From assembly GCF_001905885.1 (NCBI RefSeq), contig NZ_LIYH01000003.1:806001-870000 (forward strand): DNA of 64,000 nucleotides, read 5' to 3'. The stretch comes from Streptomyces sp. CB03234 (lineage in GTDB: Bacteria > Actinomycetota > Actinomycetes > Streptomycetales > Streptomycetaceae). The translations under genes and the position numbers were made by a program. The notes under the pieces are model-generated. The model was not told the origin of the DNA. It made no database searches and saw only the letters and a list, made by a program, of their open reading frames with translations. Every line of letters starts with the position of its first letter. Position 1 is the first letter of the stretch. This document shows positions 43,701 to 51,326 of the stretch, in pieces.

Positions 43701-45881
43701 ATGGAGCACACGAGCAACGCAGGACCCAGCACGCTTCGCGCGGCCGCCGATGCCGTGCTCGCCCGTCTCGTCGGGGACGCCGGCGGTGCCGCACGGCTGC
43801 GCGAGGACCAGTGGCGTGCGATCGAGGCGCTGGTGGCGGACAAGCGGCGAGCGCTCGTCGTGCAGCGCACGGGCTGGGGGAAGTCGGCCGTGTACTTCGT
43901 CGCGACCTCACTGCTGCGTGAGCGGGGAAGCGGTCCGACGGTGATCGTCTCGCCGTTGCTCGCGCTCATGCGCAATCAGGTGGAAGCGGCGGCCCGGGCC
44001 GGTATCCACGCCCGGACGATCAACTCCTCCAACACCGAGGAGTGGGAGACGATCCAGCAGGAGGTGGCCGCGGGCACGGTGGACGTGCTGCTGGTCAGTC
44101 CTGAGCGGCTCAACAACCCGGACTTCCGGGATCAGGTTCTGCCGCGGCTCGCCGCCGCCACCGGTCTGCTGGTGGTGGACGAGGCGCACTGCATCTCCGA
44201 CTGGGGTCATGACTTCCGGCCCGACTACCGGCGGCTGCGGACCATGCTCGCCGAGCTGCCACCAGGTGTCCCGGTCCTCGCCACGACCGCCACGGCCAAC
44301 GCACGGGTGACGGCGGACGTCGCCGAGCAGCTCGGCACCGGCGCGGGCACGGACGCGCTCGTCCTGCGCGGCCCGCTGGACCGGGAGAGCCTGAGCCTGA
44401 GCGTGCTCCAGCTGCCGGACGCGGCACACCGCCTCGCCTGGCTGGCCGACCACCTCGGGGAGCTGCCCGGTTCGGGGATCATCTACACGCTCACGGTCGC
44501 GGCGGCGGAGGAGGTCACCGCCTATCTGCGCCAGTGCGGCCACACCGTGGCCTCGTACACGGGCCGCACGGAGAACGCGGACCGTCAGCAGGCCGAGGAG
44601 GACCTGCTGGCCAACCGGGTCAAGGCGCTGGTGGCCACGTCTGCGCTGGGCATGGGGTTCGACAAGCCGGACCTGGGCTTCGTGGTGCACCTCGGCTCGC
44701 CCTCCTCCCCCATCGCGTACTACCAGCAGGTGGGGCGGGCCGGCCGTGGCGTGGAGCATGCGGAGGTACTACTGCTGCCGGGCAAGGAAGACGAGGCGAT
44801 CTGGCAGTACTTCGCCTCGGTCGCCTTCCCGCCCGAGGAGCAGGTGCGCCGCACCATCGATGTGCTCGCGCACGCCGACCGGCCGCTGTCCCTGCCGGCC
44901 CTGGAGGCGCTGGTCGAGCTGCGCCGCACCCGCCTGGAGACGATGCTCAAGGTCCTCGACGTCGACGGTGCGGTGCGCAGGGTGAAGGGCGGCTGGACCG
45001 CCACGGGACAGCCCTGGTCGTACGACTCCGAGCGGTACGCGTGGGTCGCGCGGCAGCGGGAGGCGGAGCAGCAGGCGATGCGTGAGTACGCGTCGGCGAC
45101 GGGCTGCCGGATGGAGTTCCTGCGGCGGCAGCTGGACGACGAGGAGGCGGCTCCGTGCGGGCGCTGCGACAACTGCTCGGGTCCCCGGTTCGACGCCAAG
45201 GTGTCGGCTGCCGCGCTGGACGCGGCGCGCGGGGAGCTGGGCCGGCCCGGTGTGGAGGTCGAGCCGCGCAAGATGTGGCCGACCGGGCTGCCGGCGGCCG
45301 GGGTCGACCTCAAGGGGCGCATCCCCGCCGGTGAGCAGTCGTTCCCGGGGCGGGCGCTCGGGCGGCTCTCCGACATCGGCTGGGGCAACCGGCTGCGCCC
45401 GATGCTGGCGCCACACGCCGCGGACGGTTCCGTACCGGACGACGTGGTGGACGCCGTGGTGCGTGTGCTGGCCGACTGGGCCAAGGGGCCCGGGGGTTGG
45501 GCGTCCGGGGCGCCGGACGCACCGCCGCGGCCGGTGGGGGTCGTCACCGTCGCCTCGCACAGCCGGCCCCGGCTGGTCGGCTCGCTGGGCCGGCGGATCG
45601 CCGAGGTGGGCAGGATGCCGCTGCTCGGCTCCGTCGAGTACGTACCGGAGGCGGCGGACTCCCGGATCTCGCGGACCAACAGCGCGCAGCGGGTGCTCGG
45701 ACTGCACCGGGCGCTGACCGTTCCGCCCGCGCTGGCCGAGGAGTTGGCGTCGGCCGGTGGGCCCGTACTCCTGGTGGACGACCTTTCGGACAGTGGCTGG
45801 ACGCTCGCGGTGGCGGCGCGGCTGCTGCGCCGGGCAGGAGCGGAGGGGGTGTTTCCGCTGGTCCTCGCCGTTCAGGGATGA
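43701..45881 (+). CDS. RecQ-like ATP-dependent DNA helicase with C-terminal phosphoribosyltransferase-like domain
   Basis: A 726-residue superfamily-2 helicase. The motifs are Walker A in RTGWGKSAVYF near residue 58, DEAHCISDWGHDFRPDY near 160, TATAN near 198, and QVGRAGRG near 350. A RecQ zinc-binding segment follows, with Cys in CRMEFLRRQLDD and CGRCDNC near 470-495. Residues about 590-726 look like a PRTase fold, with VLLVDDLSDSGWTLAV near 689 matching the PRPP-binding motif of ComF-like enzymes. ATG 43701 lies after a GGAGG; GTG 43683 is an alternative. No HRDC domain is seen. Probably involved in DNA repair; the PRTase role is unknown. Confidence 0.9.
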   Translation: MEHTSNAGPSTLRAAADAVLARLVGDAGGAARLREDQWRAIEALVADKRRALVVQRTGWGKSAVYFVATSLLRERGSGPTVIVSPLLALMRNQVEAAARAGIHARTINSSNTEEWETIQQEVAAGTVDVLLVSPERLNNPDFRDQVLPRLAAATGLLVVDEAHCISDWGHDFRPDYRRLRTMLAELPPGVPVLATTATANARVTADVAEQLGTGAGTDALVLRGPLDRESLSLSVLQLPDAAHRLAWLADHLGELPGSGIIYTLTVAAAEEVTAYLRQCGHTVASYTGRTENADRQQAEEDLLANRVKALVATSALGMGFDKPDLGFVVHLGSPSSPIAYYQQVGRAGRGVEHAEVLLLPGKEDEAIWQYFASVAFPPEEQVRRTIDVLAHADRPLSLPALEALVELRRTRLETMLKVLDVDGAVRRVKGGWTATGQPWSYDSERYAWVARQREAEQQAMREYASATGCRMEFLRRQLDDEEAAPCGRCDNCSGPRFDAKVSAAALDAARGELGRPGVEVEPRKMWPTGLPAAGVDLKGRIPAGEQSFPGRALGRLSDIGWGNRLRPMLAPHAADGSVPDDVVDAVVRVLADWAKGPGGWASGAPDAPPRPVGVVTVASHSRPRLVGSLGRRIAEVGRMPLLGSVEYVPEAADSRISRTNSAQRVLGLHRALTVPPALAEELASAGGPVLLVDDLSDSGWTLAVAARLLRRAGAEGVFPLVLAVQG

Positions 45882-46098
45882 CGGGACGCGTCATCGGGGG
45901 ATTGGCTGGGAAGGATATGAGTGCCATACCAGCCCATTCCAGGCAGCAGCCTCAATTGCTCGTTGCCGCTTGCCCGTTCCGCCAGCAAGAATTGGAATCC
46001 GCTCCCCGCACGGCCCGTTCGCGGTCCGGAAGGGCTGTGCCGGTGCGTCCCTCACTCGACCCTGCCCGCTCTGTGGGCGCGTATGCGAAGGGAGGACC

Positions 46099-46728
46099 GT
46101 GACCTTCGGATTCGCTTCGTCCGCAGCCACCTCGATCAGCACGCCCGCCGACTCCGCCAGCCGCCTCGCCCGAATGCTCGAACCCGCCGAGTGGGCGGCA
46201 GCCGGAATCCCGCTCCTCCGCAACCCGCGCGAGATCGTCAGCGGCCTGCACGCCCGCCACCGACCGACGCCCGCCACCGCTGTCGTCGCCGTCCTCGACC
46301 ACGAGGAACGGCTGACCGCCAGCGCCTCGTTCGCACGCCGCCCCGGGCCCGCGGACGGCTGGGAGTTCCGCAACTCCCTGCTCGCGCACCTCCGCCGGGT
46401 CATACCGCACGACCTGCGGCGCCGTACTCCGGTGCGTACCGCCGTCCTGCTGTACTGCCGCGACGGCGACGAGCGGTGGACGGAGGAGGACGGTGCGTGG
46501 ATGTGGGGGCTGCGGGACGCCTGCACCCTGCACGGGCTGCGCTGCGGCGCGTACATCACGCTGACCCGCGGCGGCTGGCAGGTGCTGGGCGAGGGCCGGG
46601 GCGGCCGGCGCCCGCACTCGGCCTCGACGCCCGGCGACCTTGCGGACACCTCGGCCGACGAGACACTGCCGGCTCCGCGCACCGCGAGCGGCGCGGCGGA
46701 GCCGTTGCGCCGTACAGCGGCCCGCTGA
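46099..46728 (+). CDS. Hypothetical protein
   Basis: A 209-residue protein I do not recognise. GTG 46099 follows GGGAGG. The first 40 residues are Ser/Ala-rich. A folded middle part, about 45-170, includes TPATAVVAVLDHEERLTASASF, NSLLAHLRRVIPHDLRRRTPVRTAVLLYC and ACTLHGLRCGAYITLTRGGWQVLGEGRGG, an alternating beta/alpha pattern suggestive of a small nucleotide-binding or nuclease-like fold, but with no diagnostic motif. The last 35 residues are polar and disordered. It follows the RecQ-like gene by 217 bases on the same strand and could be co-expressed. Confidence 0.7.
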   Translation: MTFGFASSAATSISTPADSASRLARMLEPAEWAAAGIPLLRNPREIVSGLHARHRPTPATAVVAVLDHEERLTASASFARRPGPADGWEFRNSLLAHLRRVIPHDLRRRTPVRTAVLLYCRDGDERWTEEDGAWMWGLRDACTLHGLRCGAYITLTRGGWQVLGEGRGGRRPHSASTPGDLADTSADETLPAPRTASGAAEPLRRTAAR

Positions 46729-47327
46729 CGCGCCGGCACGGAACGAAGCGGTACGACGAACCCGCTGGCGCGCCGCACCCTGCTGCGACCGGCCCGCAAA
46801 GCCGGTCACGGTGGCCCGGGCGATGCCCGGTCAGGCCCTCGGGTTCCGTCGCGGACACGGCACACGGACACTGCGCACGGGCACGGCACACGGTCACTGT
46901 GCACGCACACGGCGCACGAACACCGCACGGACATGGCACACGGGCACTGCGTACGGCCACGGCGTACAGCCGCGCGTACGGTCACGTGGACGCCACGCGC
47001 GCGGCCGCGGCGTACAGCCGCGGTCACCGTCATGGCGTACGCCCACAGCGCACGCGCACGGCACACGGTGACGCGCGAGGCACGCGAGGCACGCGAGGCA
47101 CCCGAGGCGCCCGATCATGGCAACCGGCCATGTGGCCGGTCACGCGGCCGACCGGACCGGGGACCCGCCCGGCACCCGACGCGCCGCCACCATGGCCTCA
47201 CCACACCGCACCACCCACAGCGACCGGCCATGCCGGACCGCCGCGTACGGCCCGGTGGCCCTGGCACCGGCGCCCCGGAATGGGGGGACGCAGTGCCAGG
47301 CGTGGGCTCCCGGCGAGGCCGTACGGC
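46729..47327. repeat. Low-complexity repeat tract between convergent genes
   Basis: This 599-base non-coding gap holds, from about 46830 to 47110, dozens of degenerate 6-12 base words of the types GCACACGG, CACGGNCAC, GCGTACAGCCGCG and GGCGTACG. It ends in three contiguous copies of GCACGCGAG (near 47080-47103). The purine-poor C/A-rich composition on the plus strand is distinct from the surrounding genes. It may contain terminators for both converging genes, hidden among the repeats. The frames through it have no family features. Confidence 0.65.
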
Positions 47328-47987
47328 TCAGACGCCGGCGCCGAGCACGGAGTTGATCCGCTGCGGGTCGCCGCACACGATCAGCAGCGCGCTCGCCCGG
47401 GCCAGCGCCGCCGGCAGGGCGCGGGCAGCCGCGTCGTCGCCGCCGCCGTTGACCGCGACGACCACCACCGGGCGGGCCGACGCGCGCTCCACGGCGGCCG
47501 CGTCCGCGAAGAACACGTCGTCTCGGGCGTCGTGCTGCGCCCAGTAGGACGCGTCACCGAAGGACAGCTCGTGGGTTGCCCACGGGTGCTGGTCCCCGGT
47601 GGTCAGGACGAGGATGTCGCCCGGTGCGCGACCGGTTTCGAGCAGCAGGTCGACCGCCTCTTCGGCGGCGTCGAGCGCGCCGTCCGTGGGAGCGGGGATC
47701 AGCTGGATCTGCGGTTGGGTCTGCGATTGGGTCTGCGACGAGGACCGCGGCACGGAACGATTCTCCGGCCGGGGCGTCGGGGGCTGCGCCGCACTTGTGT
47801 GCTGGCGCGGCGACGCCGGGGGCGTGGGCCGGGCCGGGCCGGGGCCCGGACGGCCGGGTCGCGGCGAGGCCGCGGAACGCGGACCGGGTACGGGTCGGGG
47901 GGTCGACGCGGGGCGGCCGGCGGCCGGAGTGGCGCGGGGACCCTGGGCACTCTCGTGAATCTGAGGCTCCTCGGGGATGAGAGGCAT
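47328..47987 (-). CDS. Hypothetical protein resembling an isolated UvrD/Rep C-terminal region
   Basis: A 219-residue protein. The first 95 residues are Pro/Gln/Arg-rich and disordered (SQTQSQTQPQIQL). The C-terminal 120 residues are folded: AAEEAVDLLLETGRAPGDILVL, HELSFGDASYWAQ, RPVVVVAVNGGG and ASALLIVCGDPQRINSVLG. This pattern resembles the last part of UvrD-like helicases, where a VxVL strand, a VVV strand and a LxVxG(D) strand follow, but the ATPase and helicase motifs are absent. Function unknown. ATG 47987 is used; ATG 48037 is a possible longer start. Two direct repeats lie just upstream. Confidence 0.65.
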   Translation of the reverse strand: MPLIPEEPQIHESAQGPRATPAAGRPASTPRPVPGPRSAASPRPGRPGPGPARPTPPASPRQHTSAAQPPTPRPENRSVPRSSSQTQSQTQPQIQLIPAPTDGALDAAEEAVDLLLETGRAPGDILVLTTGDQHPWATHELSFGDASYWAQHDARDDVFFADAAAVERASARPVVVVAVNGGGDDAAARALPAALARASALLIVCGDPQRINSVLGAGV

Positions 47988-48033
47988 AACTGGATGTCTA
48001 TCAAACGCCGGTGCGAGTGGCACCGGCGGGTGG

Positions 48034-48079
48034 CGCATACATGCGACGCGTACGGATGACGCATACACGCGACGCTTAC
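48034..48079. repeat. Two 20-base direct repeats upstream of the hypothetical gene
   Basis: CGCATACATGCGACGCGTAC (48034-48053) and CGCATACACGCGACGCTTAC (48060-48079) match at 18 of 20 positions with a 26-base step. They lie in the 128-base gap between rnhB and the UvrD-tail-like gene, 47-92 bases upstream of the latter's start. Each contains the near-palindrome GCATACATGC. They look like an operator pair. Confidence 0.7.
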
Positions 48080-48115
48080 ATGCGGCCTGCTGTTGGGCGG
48101 GGCGCTGCCGGGCGT

Positions 48116-48826
48116 TCAGAAGTCGAAGCCGAGTTGGCCCCCGCTTTCCAGTTCGGCCGCCTCCGCGGAGATGCGGATCTTCTTGAGGTGCCGCCACTGG
48201 GGCAGCGCGTCGAGGTACGACCAGCTCAGCCTGTGGTACGGCGTGGGGCCCCATTGGCGGAGGGCCGCTTTGTGCACGGGCGACGGGTAACCGGCGTTTT
48301 CGCCGAAGCCGAAGACGGCGTACTGGGCGGACTCCGCCGCCAGCTCGGCCATCATCGCGTCCCGCCGCACCTTGGCGAGCACCGAGGCCGCCGCGACCGC
48401 GATACAGGACTGGTCGCCCTTGATGACCGTACGGACCCGCCACGGCTGCCCCAGGTAGTCGTGCTTGCCGTCCAGGATCACCGCGTCGGGGCGGACGGGA
48501 AGGGCGTCCAGGGCGCGGCCGGCGGCCAGCCGCAGTGCCGCGGTCATCCCGAGCTCGTCGATCTCCTCCGGAGAGGCGTGCCCGAGAGCATGCGAGGTGA
48601 CCCACTTCTCCACCTCCTCGGCCAGTTCGGCGCGGCGCTTGGGGCTGATGAGTTTGGAATCGGTCAGTCCGACGGGCGGTCGGCGCAGTCCGGTGACAGC
48701 GGCACAGACCGTGACGGGACCGGCCCACGCCCCGCGTCCGACCTCGTCGACTCCGGCGATGATCTTGGCGCCGGTGGTCGCTCTGATCGAGCGCTCGACG
48801 GTGTGGGTGGGTGGTTCGTACGGCAT
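48116..48826 (-). CDS. rnhB: Ribonuclease HII
   Basis: A 236-residue endonuclease that cuts RNA in RNA/DNA hybrids and removes misincorporated ribonucleotides. The catalytic residues are seen in GVDEVGRGAWAGP (Asp/Glu pair near 26), a SKLISPKRR motif, the ILDGKHDYL Asp near 118, and DQSCIAVAAASVLAKVRRD with the fourth acidic residue near 140-155. The C-terminal helix-loop ends GPTPYHRLSWSYLDALP and so on. ATG 48826 is used; the frame is open upstream for 230 bases. It is a single gene, upstream of the UvrD-tail-like gene on the same strand. Confidence 0.94.
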   Translation of the reverse strand: MPYEPPTHTVERSIRATTGAKIIAGVDEVGRGAWAGPVTVCAAVTGLRRPPVGLTDSKLISPKRRAELAEEVEKWVTSHALGHASPEEIDELGMTAALRLAAGRALDALPVRPDAVILDGKHDYLGQPWRVRTVIKGDQSCIAVAAASVLAKVRRDAMMAELAAESAQYAVFGFGENAGYPSPVHKAALRQWGPTPYHRLSWSYLDALPQWRHLKKIRISAEAAELESGGQLGFDF

Positions 48827-48969
48827 GGCGCCAGACAGGTTACGCCGCCCGACCCCGCCCGCGATACCCGGATTGGGTTCCTCATGCCGGACGGCGCACC
48901 CGGCCGCACGCCGGGCAGCCGTCCGGTGGGGAGCCCCGCCGCGCCGCGAGCGCCTTCCGGGCGTCCCCT

Positions 48970-49596
48970 TCAGGCGGTCGGCGGCCGCAGGAGCGGAATC
49001 ATGACCCGGTCGATCATCTCCGCCACGTCCGCGTCGGTCCATTCGCTCCCGCACATCTTTGATCGGTACATCATCATGGCCGGCACCACGTCGACAACCA
49101 TGTCGTCGGTCGCGTCGGCTCGGACGTCACCGCGCTGGATTCCACGGCGTACGACCTCCCGCATAAGGCGGGTGAAGGGCTCGACCACTCCCTTGAGGAT
49201 CAGCCCATGGAGCCGTTCGGCCGTCACGGCATCGCACTCGTGAATCACCGAACGGATCGCGAAACCGGGCTTGGAGTACATCGCGTCACGCATCCGGAGG
49301 CCGAGCCGGTAGAGGTCCTCCCGGAAGCTGCCATGGTCGGCGGCCTCGTCGAACGCCGGGAGTCCGGCCTGCAGCGCGTCCGCAACCAGGTCCTCCTTCG
49401 AGGGCCAGCGGCGATAGACGGCGGCCTTGCCCGTCTGGGCGCGAGCCGCGACACCCTCCATGGTCAGCCCGTTCCAGCCGACCGTACTCAACTGCTCCAG
49501 GGCGGCGTCCAGGATCGCCCGCTCCAATACGGCACCCCGGCGCCGCAAGGACACCGGTTGCGGCCGAGCGGCGGCCGACGAGCGCGTAGTAACCAT
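48970..49596 (-). CDS. TetR-family repressor of the efflux-pump divergon
   Basis: A 208-residue repressor. The N-terminal helix-turn-helix, about 25-75, contains ILDAALEQLSTVGWNGLTME and GVAARAQTGKAAVYRRWPSKEDLV, characteristic of TetR/AcrR regulators. The C-terminal domain (TetR_C type, about 95-200) would bind an inducer. ATG 49596 has GGAGAG upstream. It is divergent from the EmrB-like pump gene, and the 129-base gap contains two nearly identical 20-base palindromes, so it very probably represses both the pump and itself. Confidence 0.93.
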   Translation of the reverse strand: MVTTRSSAAARPQPVSLRRRGAVLERAILDAALEQLSTVGWNGLTMEGVAARAQTGKAAVYRRWPSKEDLVADALQAGLPAFDEAADHGSFREDLYRLGLRMRDAMYSKPGFAIRSVIHECDAVTAERLHGLILKGVVEPFTRLMREVVRRGIQRGDVRADATDDMVVDVVPAMMMYRSKMCGSEWTDADVAEMIDRVMIPLLRPPTA

Positions 49597-49634
49597 CAAC
49601 AACTCTCCATCGAAACGGCTCCGTTGGCGAGGAC

Positions 49635-49702
49635 AGTGAACGATTGCGTTCACTGACGGGCATTCACTATCGTTGGCGAGACAGTGAACGGATGCGTTCA
49701 CT
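49635..49702. promoter_or_regulatory. Twin TetR operators
   Basis: Two copies of AGTGAACGNNTGCGTTCACT: 49635-49654 (inner AT) and 49683-49702 (inner GA), 48 bases apart. Each has AGTGAACG/CGTTCACT arms. Each is preceded by GTTGGCGAG and then ACAGTGAAC, so the duplicated block is at least 30 bases. They lie between the divergent repressor and pump starts. A half-site ATTCACTATCG sits between them (49661-49671). Confidence 0.88.
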
Positions 49703-49725
49703 AACTCACTCATGGGGGATCCATA

Positions 49726-51288
49726 GTGACAACCTCTCCACTGGAGACACAGAGCAAGCCGGGTGCCGCCCGCCGGGAGGGACGCCCCGGAATCGCCCTC
49801 ACCGTCATCGCCGCCTGTCAGTTGATGGTCGTGCTGGACGCGACGATCGTGAACATCGCGCTTCCCCACATCCAGGACGCGCTCTCCTTCTCGACCACCG
49901 ACCTCTCGTGGGTGCTCAGCGCGTACACCCTCACGTTCGGCGGACTGCTGCTGCTCGGCGGCAGGGCGGGGGACATCCTGGGGCGCCGCCGGGTCTTCAT
50001 GACCGGAATCCTCATCTTCACCTTCGCCTCCCTGCTGGGCGGTTTCGCCCAGGAGCCGTGGCAGTTGCTCGCCGCACGCGTGCTTCAGGGGGTGGGCGGG
50101 GCGATAGCCTCGCCCACCTCGCTCGCCCTCATCACCACCACTTTCCCGGAAGGGCCGGAGCGGAACCGGGCGTTCGGGGTCTTCGCCGCCGTCTCGGCGG
50201 GCGGCGGCGCGATCGGGCTGCTGGCCGGCGGGATGCTCACCGAGTGGCTCGACTGGCGCTGGGTCCTCTTCGTCAACGTACCGATCGGCGTGCTGATCGC
50301 CGTCCTCACGCCGCTCTACATCACCGAGTCGGAGCGCCGTCCCGGCCGCTTCGACGCCGCGGGCGCGCTGACCTCGACGGTCGGCATGGCCTCCCTCGTG
50401 TACGGATTCATCCGCGCGTCCGAGGAGGGCTGGCGCGACGCGCTCACCATCGGCTCCTTCGCCGCAGCCGTCGTGCTGCTGGCCGCCTTCGGGGTCATCG
50501 AAACGCGGGCGCGCGAGCCCATCACGCCGCTCAGGATGTTCGCCGACCGGAATCGATCGGGTACGTACATCATCATGCTGAGCCTGTCCGCCGCCATGTT
50601 CGGCATGTTCTTCTTCATCGTGCTGTTCGTGCAGAACGTGCTCGCTTACAGCCCGATCGAGTCCGGGCTCGCCTTCCTGCCCGTGACAGTGGCGATCATC
50701 ACCGGAGCGGGGCTCTCCCAGCGCCTCCTCCCGGTGCTCGGTCCGAAGCCGTTCATGGTGACGGGCGCGGTGATCACGGGCGTGGGGCTCTTCTGGCAGA
50801 CGCTCATCTCACCGGACAGTTCGTACGTGGGCGGTGTCCTCGGTCCGATGCTGCTGTTCGGCTTCGGCATGGGGCTGAACTTCGTGACCCTGACGCTGAC
50901 GGCCGTCTCCGGCGTCGCGCAGCACGAGGCGGGCGCGGCCTCCGGTCTGCTCAACGCCTCACAACAGGTGGGTGGTTCCCTGGGCCTGTCCATCCTGGTG
51001 ACGGTTTTCGGCACGGCGAGCCGGGAGGAGGCCCAGAAGCAGGTCCCGGCCTTGATGGCGGAGGCCAGTCCTCAGCAGCGGGAACAGTTCGCGGCCAGCC
51101 ACGAACTCCCCCCGCCGTGGGGGCACGACGTGCTGACGGCAGGGATCTCGACGGCGTTCACGGCCGCGGTGGGCATGGTCGCCGTGGCGCTGCTCACCGC
51201 GTTGATCGTGATACGGGTCCGGAAGAGCGACCTGGAGGCGCTCAACGGCACATCGGCGGCGGCCGGACCGGTCGGGCCGGGGGTGTAG
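49726..51288 (+). CDS. DHA2-family drug:H+ antiporter (EmrB/QacA type, 14 helices)
   Basis: A 520-residue membrane efflux protein with about 14 hydrophobic helices. The first helix has LDATIVNIALPHI (motif D1), and the loop-2 motif A variant GGRAGDILGRRRVF is near residue 79. Motif C-like Gly/Pro-rich helix 5 (GGGAIGLLAGGMLTEWLDWRWVLFVN and following) is present. It probably exports a hydrophobic compound or drug in exchange for protons. GTG 49726 has GGGGGAT upstream. It faces the TetR repressor gene across twin operators, indicating substrate-induced expression. Confidence 0.93.
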   Translation: MTTSPLETQSKPGAARREGRPGIALTVIAACQLMVVLDATIVNIALPHIQDALSFSTTDLSWVLSAYTLTFGGLLLLGGRAGDILGRRRVFMTGILIFTFASLLGGFAQEPWQLLAARVLQGVGGAIASPTSLALITTTFPEGPERNRAFGVFAAVSAGGGAIGLLAGGMLTEWLDWRWVLFVNVPIGVLIAVLTPLYITESERRPGRFDAAGALTSTVGMASLVYGFIRASEEGWRDALTIGSFAAAVVLLAAFGVIETRAREPITPLRMFADRNRSGTYIIMLSLSAAMFGMFFFIVLFVQNVLAYSPIESGLAFLPVTVAIITGAGLSQRLLPVLGPKPFMVTGAVITGVGLFWQTLISPDSSYVGGVLGPMLLFGFGMGLNFVTLTLTAVSGVAQHEAGAASGLLNASQQVGGSLGLSILVTVFGTASREEAQKQVPALMAEASPQQREQFAASHELPPPWGHDVLTAGISTAFTAAVGMVAVALLTALIVIRVRKSDLEALNGTSAAAGPVGPGV

Positions 51289-51326
51289 CCCCCGGCCCGG
51301 GGTGACGTGCGCCGGCCCCCGGCCGC

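Noticed and set aside
43454..47987. DUF4192, RecQ and orphan proteins as a defence island
   Set aside because: I considered an anti-phage system, but the order is one I recall as core in other Streptomyces and no nuclease or toxin domain is present.
49597..49725. Attachment site or integron
   Set aside because: The palindromes are better explained as TetR operators between divergent repressor and pump genes.
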